From JAEUHO01 sp046350655 (GTDB taxonomy: Bacteria > Planctomycetota > PLA2 > JAEUHO01): DNA of 64,000 nt. The stretch is from positions 1 through 64,000 of the forward strand of contig JAXMAB010000011.1 in assembly GCA_046350655.1 (NCBI GenBank), given 5' to 3'. This document shows, one piece after another, positions 33,997 to 43,299 of this stretch. The position numbers and the translations under genes were made by a program. The notes beneath the pieces were generated by a model that made no database searches, had not been told where the DNA came from, and saw only the letters and a list, made by a program, of their open reading frames with translations. Positions within the stretch are counted from its first letter, which is position 1, and each line of letters begins with the position of its first letter.

Positions 33997-35731
33997 CGGC
34001 CGCTCCCTCGGCGCGCTCGTCCCCGGCGCGACCCGCGCCTGGTTCCTCACGGGCAAGGGCGGCGTCGGCAAGACGTCGGTCGCGTGCGCGACGGCCCTGC
34101 GGTTCGCCGACGCCGGCCGGCGCGTGCTCCTCGTGAGCACCGACCCGGCGTCGAACCTCGACGAGGTGCTCGGGCTCGCGCTCGACGGCACGCCGCGCGC
34201 GGTCCCGGGCGCGCCGGGCCTCTTCGCCACGAACGTCGATCCCGTCGCGACCGCGAAGGCGTACCGCGAGAAGCTGCTCGCGCCGTACCGCGGCGTGCTG
34301 CCCGCCGAGGCGGTCGCGAGCGTCGAGGAGCAGCTCTCGGGCGCGTGTACGGTCGAGGTCGCGGCGTTCGAGCACTTCGCCCGCCTCCTCGCCGCGCCCG
34401 ACGCCACGTCGGGCTTCGACCACGTCGTGTTCGACACGGCCCCCACCGGCCACACGCTCCGGCTCCTCGAGCTGCCGGCCGCGTGGACGCGGTTCCTCGA
34501 CGCGTCGGCGTCCGGCGCGTCGTGCCTCGGGCCGCTCTCGGCCCTCGCCGCGCAGCGCGGGCTGTACGCGGCGGCGCGCGACGCGCTCGCGGACCCGGCG
34601 GCCACGACGGTCGTGCTGGTCTCGCGGCCCGACCGCGCGTCGCTCGCCGAGGCCGACCGCGCGCGGGGCGAGCTCGCGGCGCTCGGCGTGCGGCACCTGC
34701 GCTTCGTGCTGAACGGGGTCTTCGCCGCGACGGACCCGCGCGACCCGGTCGCGCGCGACCTCGAGGCGCGCGGCCGCGCCGCGGTGGCCGCGATGCCCGC
34801 GGGCCTGCGCGACCTCCCGCGGGTGACGCTGCCGCTGGCGACGTACGCGGTCGTCGGCCTCGACGCCGTGCGCGCGTTCGCCGACGGCACGACGCCCGAG
34901 GGCGCGGCGCCGCCGCCCGCCGCGCCGACGGCGATCGCGACGCGGACGTTCGACGCCCTCGTGGACGACCTCGCGCGGCGCGGCCACGGCGTCGTGCTCA
35001 CCATGGGGAAGGGCGGCGTCGGCAAGACCCGCGTCGCGCGCGACGTCGCGACCGCGCTGGCCGCGCGCGGCCACCGCGTGCACCTGACGACCACGGACCC
35101 CGCGGGCCGCGCCGACCTGCCGGCGACGCCCACGCTGACCGTGGACCGCATCGACCCGCACCACGAGGTCGCGCGGTACGCCGCCGAGGTGCTCGCGGCC
35201 GCGAAGGACCTCGACGAGGACGGCCGCGCGCTCCTCGAGGAGGACCTCCGCTCGCCGTGCACGGAGGAGATCGCGGTCTTCCGCGCGCTGGCGAGGGTCG
35301 TCGCCGAGGGCGAGGACCGCTTCGTCGTGATCGACACGGCCCCCACGGGCCACACGGTGCTGCTGCTCGACGCGGCGCTCGCCTACCACCGCGACGTCGC
35401 CCGCACCGCGGGGACGGCCCCGCCCGAGGTCCGCGCGCTGCTCCCCCGCCTGCGCGACCCCGCGTTCGCGTCCGTCCTCCTCGTCACGCTGCCCGAGCCG
35501 ACGCCGGTCCACGAGGCCGTCGCGCTCGAGGACGACCTCCGCCGCGCGGGCATCCCGGTGGCCGCGTGGGTCGTCAACGCGTGCCTGACGCCGCTCGCGG
35601 TGACGGACCCGCTCCTCGTCGCGCGCCGCGCCCGCGAGGCCCGGTCCCTCGCCGAGGTGGCCGCGCGCTGCCCGCGGCCGGTCCTCGTCCCGTACGCGCC
35701 CGACGACGCGCCGGTCCTCGCGCCCGCCTGA
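33989..35731 (+). CDS. arsA: Arsenical pump-driving ATPase ArsA
   Basis: Encodes 580 residues, two fused ATPase halves like the classic R773 ArsA. It energises arsenite export through an ArsB channel. P-loops GKGGVGKT lie at 22-29 and 340-347, and the DTAPTGHT signatures at 149-156 and 449-456. The three metal-binding cysteines have clear equivalents: Cys 120 ('SGACTVEVAAF'), Cys 179 ('ASCLGPL') and Cys 424 ('SPCTEEIAVF'). The GTG start overlaps arsD by eight bases. No arsB or acr3 gene follows, so the membrane partner must be elsewhere; the ArsB/NhaD-type permease at 9782-11014 is one candidate. Confidence 0.96.
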   Translation: MPDGRSLGALVPGATRAWFLTGKGGVGKTSVACATALRFADAGRRVLLVSTDPASNLDEVLGLALDGTPRAVPGAPGLFATNVDPVATAKAYREKLLAPYRGVLPAEAVASVEEQLSGACTVEVAAFEHFARLLAAPDATSGFDHVVFDTAPTGHTLRLLELPAAWTRFLDASASGASCLGPLSALAAQRGLYAAARDALADPAATTVVLVSRPDRASLAEADRARGELAALGVRHLRFVLNGVFAATDPRDPVARDLEARGRAAVAAMPAGLRDLPRVTLPLATYAVVGLDAVRAFADGTTPEGAAPPPAAPTAIATRTFDALVDDLARRGHGVVLTMGKGGVGKTRVARDVATALAARGHRVHLTTTDPAGRADLPATPTLTVDRIDPHHEVARYAAEVLAAAKDLDEDGRALLEEDLRSPCTEEIAVFRALARVVAEGEDRFVVIDTAPTGHTVLLLDAALAYHRDVARTAGTAPPEVRALLPRLRDPAFASVLLVTLPEPTPVHEAVALEDDLRRAGIPVAAWVVNACLTPLAVTDPLLVARRAREARSLAEVAARCPRPVLVPYAPDDAPVLAPA

Positions 35732-35793
35732 CGCGCGCGCGGACCACGCGGCGCGCGCGCCTACGGTTCGCGCCGCGGGCGGCGGACGACGTC

Positions 35794-35837
35794 CCGGGAC
35801 CGCGAGGCCCGCCGGCCGCCGGGCCTCGCGGTCCCGG
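35794..35837. repeat. Dispersed palindrome, full copy B
   Basis: 18-bp arms (CCGGGACCGCGAGGCCCG and its complement) around CCGGCCGC. All 44 bp equal 26556-26599. It sits between arsA and a convergent small gene, where it can serve as a terminator stem for either. Confidence 0.9.
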
Positions 35838-35879
35838 ACCCTCGACCGAGGCCTCGTCTCCTCGGTTCGGGTCCGGCGC

Positions 35880-36353
35880 TCAGAAGCGGAAGGTCGCGCG
35901 GTCGTAGACGAGGCGCGTCGAGAGGTCGCGCATGCGCGCGACGTAGTCGTTGAAGACGGCCCAGTTCGCGTGGGTGCGGTCGATCGGCTTCGGGCCGCGC
36001 CAGAAGTGCACGCTGTCGGCGCACTTCAGCGCGTAGTACGCGAACATGTGGTGGCTCACCTCCTCGCGGATGAGCCCCGAGTTCGTCAGCAGGCCGACCT
36101 CCTCGATCAGGCCGAGGAAGTCCCACTTGTCGATGAACGGCATCGCCTCGAGCGTCGGGTCGTCCGTGACGAGGAGCTCGGTCAGCCGCGCGAACCGCGG
36201 CTCGGCCTTCAGCCGCTTGCGGATGTCGGCGAACAGCTCCGCGCGCTTCTGCGCGCCCTGGCGGCGGTACTCGATCGTCGCGCGGGCGGCGGTCACGACC
36301 GCCGCCACGCCCGTGACCACGGCCGCCCACGCGCCGACGTCGGCCAGCGTCAC
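35880..36353 (-). CDS. Small membrane-anchored protein, unrecognised
   Basis: Encodes 157 residues from a GTG one base after the stop of the upstream gene, so it is probably translated together with it. An N-terminal membrane helix (about 5-23, Ala/Val-rich) is followed by a basic segment and a cytoplasmic-looking helical domain with 'FADIRKRLKAEPRF', 'PFIDKWDFLGLIEEVGLL' and 'NDYVARMRDLSTRLVYD'. This layout resembles DUF4760-like proteins, but I cannot confirm it. It is the last gene of a three-gene unit with the TPR-like and thioredoxin-like genes. Confidence 0.7.
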   Translation of the reverse strand: MTLADVGAWAAVVTGVAAVVTAARATIEYRRQGAQKRAELFADIRKRLKAEPRFARLTELLVTDDPTLEAMPFIDKWDFLGLIEEVGLLTNSGLIREEVSHHMFAYYALKCADSVHFWRGPKPIDRTHANWAVFNDYVARMRDLSTRLVYDRATFRF

Positions 36354-36354
36354 G

Positions 36355-37383
36355 TCAGTCCCCCACGTCGGCGGGGACCGCCTCGAGCACGCGGCGCGCG
36401 GCCGGGCTGTCGGAGATCGCGAGCCGGCGCCGCGCCATCGCGGCCGCGAGGACGAAGCGGCCCTTCGCGAGCGCCGCCTCGGCGAGCGCGGTCAGCGCCT
36501 CGGGCACCTCGTGGCCCTCGGCACCGGCGACCTGCCCGAGCCGCACGGCGGCCGCGAAGAGGTCGAAGGCCGTGGGGACGTCGTCGGGCGCCGACGCGAG
36601 GCCCGCCACGAACTGGCCGGCCTCGAGTGCCTTGCGCGCGACCCGCGTGCGGTCGCCCTCGGGGATCGTCCCGCGCGCCGCCACGGCGACGTGGCGGGCG
36701 GCCTCGGTGCGCAGCCGCGCGACGCGGGCGGCGTCGGGACGCGCCATCAGCGCGTCGTAGACGAGCCAGTCGTAGAGCGCCTCCTCGACGTCGGCCATGG
36801 GGCGCATCGCGAGGAGCGGCGCCGCGACCGTGGCGTAGCGGGGCAGCGCGTCGGCGGGGTCCTTCTCGCGCTCCTGGTGCAGGTCGTACACGAGCCGGCG
36901 CACCGAGGGCAGCACCTGGTCGTCGGGCGCGCCCGCCTCGAGCGCCGCCTTCCACGCCTCCATCGCGCCCGCGAGGTCGCCGGTCTGGCGCTTCGCCTCG
37001 CCGAGGTACGAGCGCAGGAGCGTGTTCTTCGGGTCCTTCGCGAGCGCCGCGTCGAGGAGCGGCACGGCGTCCTTGCCGCGCTTGCCGGCGACGTAGAGCC
37101 ACGCGCGGCGCACCTTGACCACGTCGAGCGACGTGACGGCGTCGGGGAGGCCGCCGAGCCAGTCCGCGAGGTCGGCGCGCGTCGGGAACGACGCGCCCGG
37201 GCCCACGAGGGCGTCCGCGGCCTCGAGCGCCGCGGCGACGCGGCCCGCGTCGCGGCTCTTCGCCGCCTCGACGAGCGCGGCGCCCGCGGCGGTGACCGCG
37301 TCGTCCTCCGCGCGCGCGACCGGCACGGCGGCGACGGCGGCCGCGAGGACCGCGACGAACAGCAGCGCGTGGGCCCGGCTCAC
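36355..37383 (-). CDS. Exported TPR-like helical repeat protein
   Basis: Encodes 342 residues. The GTG has GGGAGG six bases upstream and overlaps the preceding stop as GTGA. A signal peptide ends near 'VARAED'. The mature part consists of helix pairs: 'AVPLLDAALAKDPKNTLLRSYLGEAKRQTGDLAGAMEAWKAALE' (spread over about 110-155) is a TPR-like unit, and the rest continues in Ala/Leu-rich helices. Such solenoids hold other proteins. The coupled upstream gene encodes an exported thioredoxin-like/HEAT protein, so the two may form a complex in the periplasm. Confidence 0.8.
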   Translation of the reverse strand: MSRAHALLFVAVLAAAVAAVPVARAEDDAVTAAGAALVEAAKSRDAGRVAAALEAADALVGPGASFPTRADLADWLGGLPDAVTSLDVVKVRRAWLYVAGKRGKDAVPLLDAALAKDPKNTLLRSYLGEAKRQTGDLAGAMEAWKAALEAGAPDDQVLPSVRRLVYDLHQEREKDPADALPRYATVAAPLLAMRPMADVEEALYDWLVYDALMARPDAARVARLRTEAARHVAVAARGTIPEGDRTRVARKALEAGQFVAGLASAPDDVPTAFDLFAAAVRLGQVAGAEGHEVPEALTALAEAALAKGRFVLAAAMARRRLAISDSPAARRVLEAVPADVGD

Positions 37384-38858
37384 TTCGCACCTCCCGCGCG
37401 CACGAACTCCTCCCAGGCGCCCGCGGTGTCGCCGCGGTCGTCGCCCGCGAGCTTCGTCAGCGCCCAGCGGACCTCGGGCCCTTCGACGGGGTCCTCGATC
37501 GCCTTCAGGAGCACGTCGGCCCCCGCCGGGTCGCCGGCGCGCCGCAGCGCGACGGCGGCGGCCACGCGCACCTCCTCGACCGCGTCGCCGAGGTACCCGA
37601 CGAGCTTCGCCTTCGCGGCCTTCGCCTCGTCGGGGGTCAGCTGCAGCAGCGCCCGGCAGACGTCGTCGCGCCCGGCGGAGAGGAGGTCCACCGGCGTCTT
37701 CTTCCCGCAGACGGCACGGATCCACGCGAGCCGCGCGTCGGGCCACCCCGCGGCGCGCGCGGCGGGCTCGAGGTGTCGCAGCGCGGCGTCGGTCGCCGCC
37801 GCGTCGGGCTTCGGCGCGCGCGCGGCCGCGAGGACGGCCCCCTCGGCCCGGAGCGCTTCCGCGCCGGGCGCGTCGGACGCCGGCGGGAACCCCGCCGCCG
37901 TGCACCGCGCGGTCAGGTCCGCCGGCGTCGCGCGCGTCCGCGCGAGGGCGCGCGTGAGCGCCCACGTCCCGAACACCGCGTCGAGCCGCGCGGCCGTCGC
38001 GAGCCACGCCGCCGTCGCGACGGGATCGACGTCCGGGTCGGTCGCGACGCCGTCGACGGCGTCCCAGACCACCGGCAACGCGTCGGGCCCCGCCGTCGCG
38101 AGCGCCGCGAACAGGGCCTTGCGTCGCGCGTCGTCGGTCTCCTGCTCCAGCGTCGCGACGACGCCGGCGGCGGCCATCGGGTCCTTCGACGCGATCCACG
38201 CGGTGGCGAGCTCCTGCAGCTTCGCGGCGGTCTCGGCCTTGCCGAGCGCCGACGTCCGGGCCTCGCGTGCCCCCCAGACGCTCCGCAACGCGTGGCGGGG
38301 CGACAGGCGCACGAACCACGCCTCGAGGTCGCTCGTCGAGAGCGCGCTCTGCATGTACTCGCCCTGGTAGACCGCGCGGCCGTCGGGGTCGAGGAGGAAG
38401 TGGGACGGGCTCACGATGCTCTGGTCGGCGGAGAACCGCGCCATGACGAACGCGGACGCCGCGCGATGGGCGGCGCACGTGCCGCAGCCGTACCGCGCGC
38501 AGACCTCCTCGCGGCCGGCCTTCACCGTGGCGTGGCCGGTGGCGTTCACGACGAAGCAGACGAGGCCCGCGGTGGCGGCGCCGAGGTCGGCACCCTGGTA
38601 GGCGCGCCAGAGCATCGTCGTGCCGCCCTCGCCCTCCTCGACGCGGCCGTTCTCGCAGAGGTAGACGCCGCGCCCCTCCTTGGCCGCCCGGCGCATCCCC
38701 TCGTCGAAGTCGCGCTCCCAGCGGATGCCGACGTAGGGCTTGCCGACGTCCGCCGTCGGGACCCGACGGCCCGCGGGGGGTTCCGGCGGGCCGTCCTCGG
38801 CGCGCACGGCGGCCGCGAGGCCCACCAGGGCGACGGCGCACAACCACGGGGTCCGCAT
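37380..38858 (-). CDS. Exported thioredoxin-like and HEAT-repeat protein
   Basis: Encodes 492 residues. The ATG at 38858 has GAGGA upstream and opens a signal peptide ending 'AVRAED'. Residues about 40-180 look thioredoxin-like: 'WERDFDEGMRRAAKEGRGVYL', and 'CARYGCGTCAAHRAAS', whose Cys spacing (CxxxxCxxC) is not the usual CxxC redox pair, then 'SPSHFLLDPDGRAVYQGEY' with the cis-Pro region. The remaining 300 residues are Ala-rich helical repeats, HEAT-like at the end ('VEEVRVAAAVALRRAGD'). It could be a redox or scaffold protein; the altered Cys pattern argues against a normal disulfide oxidoreductase. First gene of a coupled three-gene unit. Confidence 0.75.
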   Translation of the reverse strand: MRTPWLCAVALVGLAAAVRAEDGPPEPPAGRRVPTADVGKPYVGIRWERDFDEGMRRAAKEGRGVYLCENGRVEEGEGGTTMLWRAYQGADLGAATAGLVCFVVNATGHATVKAGREEVCARYGCGTCAAHRAASAFVMARFSADQSIVSPSHFLLDPDGRAVYQGEYMQSALSTSDLEAWFVRLSPRHALRSVWGAREARTSALGKAETAAKLQELATAWIASKDPMAAAGVVATLEQETDDARRKALFAALATAGPDALPVVWDAVDGVATDPDVDPVATAAWLATAARLDAVFGTWALTRALARTRATPADLTARCTAAGFPPASDAPGAEALRAEGAVLAAARAPKPDAAATDAALRHLEPAARAAGWPDARLAWIRAVCGKKTPVDLLSAGRDDVCRALLQLTPDEAKAAKAKLVGYLGDAVEEVRVAAAVALRRAGDPAGADVLLKAIEDPVEGPEVRWALTKLAGDDRGDTAGAWEEFVRAGGAK

Positions 38859-39035
38859 GGGGGGTCCTCGGCGACGGGGGGCGACGTTCTCGGTCCCGCG
38901 GGATCCTACGCGCCCCACGGGTCGCGCGGACGTCCGCGCCGACGCGCGGCCCCCACGACCTCGGCGGGGCCCAGAGGAGACGAGCATCCCCCTGTCCCCG
39001 AGGGCAGGATGATGGGCCGTCCTGGAGGTCCTGCC

Positions 39036-41197
39036 GTGGCCCAACGATCCGCCGTCCGCCCGCCGCTCGCCCGTGGGAGCGCCCGTGGGGTCGCCCGCAC
39101 CGTCGTCGGGGCGCTCCCCGCCGCCGTCGGGACCCTGCTCGTCGCGGCCGTGGTGGGGCTCGCCGGGGCGCCGGTCGCGCGCGCGGACCGCGCGTCGGCC
39201 GCGGCGGCGCTGCCCGCCGGGGGCCAGCCGCTCCTCCTCGTCGTGCGGTCGCCGTGGTCGTCGAACGACTGGGACGACGTGCCGCGCCGGCCGGAGATGG
39301 CGGTCTACCCGGACGGCCAGTTCCTGATCACGAAGGCCGACGGCCGCCTCTGGGGCGGCGTCCTGCCCCGCGAGACGCTCCTCGACCTCATGGACTTCCT
39401 CGCGAACGACGTGCAGATGGCGTCGCTCTCCATGACGTACTTCGTGTCGTCGCCGCTGACGACCTTCACGACGTACACGTTCACGACGCGGTCGGGCACG
39501 TCATCGGTCCGGCGCCGCGCGTCGGGCGGCTTCGGCACCAACGTGAAGGCCGTCGAGGCCCAGCTCGACCGCGTGGACCAGCGGCTGCTCGAGCTCGCGG
39601 ACCGCGCCGACCGCCCGTACGCCCCGGGCCGGCTCCTCGTCGTCAGCCGGCTGGTGGTCGCGGACCCGGCGCTGCCGGTCTGGGCGTGGAACGACACGGT
39701 GCCCTTCGCCGCGCTCGGCGACGCGACCGACCTCTCGCGCCGCGGCGCGATCCTGGCCGACGACGACGCGCGGGTCGTGCGCGACGCCGTCGAACAGTCC
39801 GCCGCGTGGCGGCTCGGCGACCGCGCCCACGAGCTGAGGCTGCGGCCCGCGCTGCCGCACGAGCTGGCGATGGGCGTGTGGCGCAACCCGGTCGCGAAGC
39901 CCGCGCCCGTCGCGGCCGCCCCCACGGCCCCGGTCGCCCCGGTCCCGCCCGCTCCGGTCCCGCCGGCTCCGGTCCCGCCGGCTCCGGTCCCGCCGGCCCC
40001 GGTCCCGCCGGCCCCGGCGACGCCCGCCTCGATGGGCGACGGGTCGCCGGTCGGCCCCGCGGTCCCCGCGGCGACGCTCCCGTCGCTCCCGCCGCCGTCC
40101 GTGCCGGTGCCCGTGCCCGTCGCGCCGGCGCCCGTGCCGGTCCCCGAGCCCGCGCCCGCGCCGGCCCCCGCGCCGGCCCCCGCCCCGAACCCCGCGCCCG
40201 CGCCCGCCCCCAACCCGGCGCCCGCGCCGGACGGGGCCGCGTCGGACTGGCGGGACGACGACGTCGACTTCGCCGGCGTGCAGAAGATCCTCACGGACCT
40301 GAAGCGCAAGACGTCCGGCTCGCCCCACGGCGACTTCTGGAAGAAGGACTACGACGCGTTCCTGAAGTACGAGTTCGCGCTCCAGACGGTCGAAGGGAAG
40401 ATGAAGCTGATCAAGCCCGGCGACAGCGCCGGCAGCAACCTCATCCGCGCGCTCCGGGGCGCGCCCCTCCTCGTCACGAAGCCCGACGGGAGCGTGCACG
40501 AGGAGACGTTCAGCGTGATGCCGCCGAAGGGCGGCCCGATGAAGCCCGAGGACATCGAGAAGATCCGGCGCTGGATCGACCACGGCGCGCCGAAGACCCG
40601 CCCCGACGGCGCCGGCGGCGCGACGCCGGCCGCCCCGCCCGCGGCGCCCGACGCGCCCCCGCGGCGCCCACGGCCCCCGTCCTGCCCGCGGCGCCGCCCA
40701 CCGCGCCGGCCGCCACCGTCGTCTCGAAGGTGACGCTCGCGGTCGTCGGGACCGACACGATCTCGCTCGGCAACCGCGCCGCGGCCGAGGACGGCAACGC
40801 GCCGCCGCGCCTCTACGTCGCGTGCGACGCCGCGGCGTGGGAGCGGATCTTCACCGAGCTGCTGCCGACGCAGGGCGGCCCGCACGGCGCCACCGTCGCG
40901 AAGGAGCTCGCCACGATCCGCGCCGCGGTGAAGGGCTACGACTGGGGCGGCTCGCCGCTCCTGCTCGTCGTCGCGCCCGCGAGCGACAACTACACGTGGG
41001 AGGTCGGCGGTGGCGTCGAGATCCTCTCGGACGGCACGGGCCGCATCGCGCTGACGCACCGCCACGAGGAGCGGGCCTACGCCGTCGCGCCGGAGATCCT
41101 GGTCCGTTGGGGCCTCTTCCGCGCCGACACGACGGGATGCCCGCGCCGCCTCGTGCTCCAGACGCCGACGAAGACCGTCCCCGCGACCGGGGACTGA
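39036..41197 (+). pseudogene. Exported proline-rich protein with haem-less PSCyt1-like domain, split by a frameshift
   Basis: The GTG at 39036 has GGAGG seven bases upstream. The first frame runs to 40733 and the rest to 41197 lies in the -1 frame. The two join in or near a C-run at 40656-40660, where one missing base would explain it. The product has a signal/anchor (about 25-50), a domain of about 230 residues, a Pro/Ala/Val linker with 15-bp DNA repeats (39939-40017), then 'DFAGVQKILTDLKRK' to 'MPPKGGPMKPEDIEKIRRWI' (about 405-520). That stretch recalls the planctomycete cytochrome C domain end ('IRRWIDHGAP') but has no CxxCH. A C-terminal domain of about 150 residues follows. Sequencing error, true pseudogene and frameshifting are all possible. 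Confidence 0.7.
39939..40017 (+). repeat. 15-bp tandem repeats coding PAPVP units
   Basis: Five or so copies of CCGGTCCCGCCGGCT-like units encode repeated PAPVP. They are part of the proline-rich linker and likely to vary in number between strains. Confidence 0.8.
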
Positions 41198-41287
41198 CGC
41201 CGACGCCCCGCGTGCGCGCCCGACGGATGCGTCGGCGCGCCGCGGGGCCCGCGCCCCCGTCGGGCCGGCGGCGTCGCCGGTCGGCCG

Positions 41288-42007
41288 CTACTTCCGCGCC
41301 ACGTGCAGGTGCGCGATGCCGAACGTCAGCGGCTCGTACGTCACCGACGAGAACCCCGCCACCTCGAGCTTCTTCGCGAGCGCCGCGGGCGTGGGGAACG
41401 CCATCACGCTGCGCGGGAGGTACGCGTAGGCGTTCTCGGCCCCGCCGGAGACCAGGTTCCCGATGAGCGGCAGGATCAGCATGAAGTAGAGGTCGTACAG
41501 CCCGCGGACGACGAGGTTCGGCGGGCGCGAGAACTCGAGGATCGCCAGCCGGCCGCCGGGGCGCAGCACGCGGCACAGCTCCTTCAGGCCGCCGTCGAGG
41601 TTCTGGAGGTTGCGCACCCCGAACCCCACCGTCGCCACGTCGAACTCCGCCGCCGCGAACGGGAGCTTCGTCGTGTCGGCCTGCAGGAACCGCGCGCGGT
41701 CCCCGGCCTTCTTGCGCGCGATCTCGAGCATCTCCGGCGCGAAGTCGCTGCCCACGACCTCCTTCGCGCCGCCGGCGAGCAGCGCCACGGCGAGGTCGCC
41801 GGTCCCGGTGCACGCGTCGAGGCAGCGTTCGGCGCCGGTCAGCCCGAGGCGCTTGACCGTGTGCGTCCGCCACCGCACGTCGATGTTGGCCGACAGCAGG
41901 TGGTTCAGCAGGTCGTACGTGGGCGCGATACGGTCGAACATCCGCGACACGCGCGCGCCCTGCTTGCGCTGCGTCTCGTCGTCGAAACGGAAGGTCGTCG
42001 GCGGCAT
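41288..42007 (-). CDS. ubiE: Demethylmenaquinone / ubiquinone C-methyltransferase
   Basis: Encodes 239 residues. It adds the ring methyl group in menaquinone (MenG role) or ubiquinone synthesis. The family opening 'MFDRIAPTYDLLNHLLSANID' (23-43) is typical of UbiE/MenG, followed by motif I DACTGTGD (64-71), 'DVATVGFGVRNL', 'CRVLRPGGRLAILEFS' and 'YLPRSVMAFP'. The length is normal and the ATG at 42007 gives the usual N-terminus. It stands alone here, divergent from ruvB and 11 kb from the ubiX/ubiA/ubiD genes with which it should share a pathway. Confidence 0.95.
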   Translation of the reverse strand: MPPTTFRFDDETQRKQGARVSRMFDRIAPTYDLLNHLLSANIDVRWRTHTVKRLGLTGAERCLDACTGTGDLAVALLAGGAKEVVGSDFAPEMLEIARKKAGDRARFLQADTTKLPFAAAEFDVATVGFGVRNLQNLDGGLKELCRVLRPGGRLAILEFSRPPNLVVRGLYDLYFMLILPLIGNLVSGGAENAYAYLPRSVMAFPTPAALAKKLEVAGFSSVTYEPLTFGIAHLHVARK

Positions 42008-42071
42008 CGGAGGGCGGAGTGTAGGGACGGCCCCCGAGTCGGGCCCCCTCAATCCCGGGGCGAGCCGCCCA

Positions 42072-42091
42072 CGGCCGCCGGGCCTCGCGTA
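42072..42091. repeat. Half-copy of the dispersed palindrome
   Basis: CGGCCGCCGGGCCTCGCGTA, loop and right arm of the family, in the gap between ubiE and ruvB; the left arm is missing. Confidence 0.6.
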
Positions 42092-42164
42092 TACCTGTCG
42101 GGGTCGTTCCCTGGATCCCCCCCCACCGGTTGCGGGCGGGGGGGGTGCGAGGTACCCTCGACCC

Positions 42165-43277
42165 GTGGCACGCAAGGCCGCTCCGCCGCCGTCGCCGCCC
42201 CCCGCCGAGGAGGGGGCCAACCCCTTCGTGGACCCGCCCGCGGTCGGCGGAGGCCGCGACGCGCTGGCGAACGACGCGGCGGCCCTCGACCGCTCCCTCC
42301 GCCCCTCGGCGTTCCCGGACTTCGTCGGCCAGCACGCGTGCGTCGAGAACCTCGTGCTGGCGATCCGCGCGGCCAAGGCGCGCGGCGAGACCCTCGACCA
42401 CGTCCTCCTCTCCGGCCTGCCCGGGCTCGGGAAGACCACCCTGGCGCACCTCGTCGCCGCGGAGCTCGGCGCCGGCCTCAAGGAGACCTCGGCCCCGGCG
42501 CTCCAGCGCGCGGCCGACCTCGCCGGGCTGCTGACGAACCTCGAGCCGGGGGACGTCCTCTTCATCGACGAGATCCACCGCCTGCCGTCCGCCGTCGAGG
42601 AGTACCTCTACGCCGCGATGGAGCGGTTCGTCATCGACGTCGTCATCGACCAGGGGCCGGGGGCGCGCAGCCTCCGGATCGACCTGCCGCGGTTCACCCT
42701 GGTCGGGGCGACCACCCGCGAGGGGCTCCTCGCCGCGCCGTTCCGCAGCCGCTTCGGGCTCACGGAGCGCCTCGAGCCGTATCCCCCGGCCGACCTCGTC
42801 CGGATCCTGCTGCGGTCGTCGGGCGTGCTGGGCGTCGGCCTCGAGCCCGACGCCGCCGCCTACCTCGCGGAGCGCGCACGCGGCACGCCGCGCGTCGCCA
42901 ACCGCTTCCTGAAGCGCGTCCGCGACCTCGCGCAGGTCACCGCCGGCAATCGCATCACCCGGGACGTCGCGATCGAGGGCCTGCGCCGGCTCGGCGTGGA
43001 CGCCCGCGGCCTCATGCGCGTCGACCGGCTCGTCCTCGAGGTCCTGGTGCGGGCCGACGGCGTGCCGGTCGGCCTCAAGACGATCGCCGCGGCCGTCGGC
43101 GAGGACGAGCGCACCATCGAGGACGTCTACGAGCCCCACCTCCTGCGGTGCGGCCTGATGATGCGGTCGCCCCAGGGCCGCCGCGCGACGCCGGGGGCCT
43201 GGGCGGCCCTCGGGCTCGCGGCCCCGCGCGCCCCGCGCGACGGCACGCTCCCGTTCGACGGCCCGACGACCGATTGA
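42165..43277 (+). CDS. ruvB: Holliday junction branch-migration helicase RuvB
   Basis: Encodes 370 residues. RuvB drives branch migration with RuvA and supplies RuvC. From the GTG start, a Pro-rich extension of about 25 residues precedes the core. Walker A is GLPGLGKTT (84-92), Walker B with DEIH at 135-138, sensor 1 in 'LVGATTREG' and the arginine-finger region 'PFRSRFGL'. The C-terminal winged helix ends with 'HLLRCGLMMRSPQGR'. Normal RuvB reads 'GPPGLGKTTL' and 'DEIHRL', so it is well conserved. ruvA and ruvC are not in the window. A SpoIID gene follows after 22 nt on the same strand. Confidence 0.96.
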   Translation: MARKAAPPPSPPPAEEGANPFVDPPAVGGGRDALANDAAALDRSLRPSAFPDFVGQHACVENLVLAIRAAKARGETLDHVLLSGLPGLGKTTLAHLVAAELGAGLKETSAPALQRAADLAGLLTNLEPGDVLFIDEIHRLPSAVEEYLYAAMERFVIDVVIDQGPGARSLRIDLPRFTLVGATTREGLLAAPFRSRFGLTERLEPYPPADLVRILLRSSGVLGVGLEPDAAAYLAERARGTPRVANRFLKRVRDLAQVTAGNRITRDVAIEGLRRLGVDARGLMRVDRLVLEVLVRADGVPVGLKTIAAAVGEDERTIEDVYEPHLLRCGLMMRSPQGRRATPGAWAALGLAAPRAPRDGTLPFDGPTTD

Positions 43278-43299
43278 CCTGCGAGGAACGGAGACCGAC

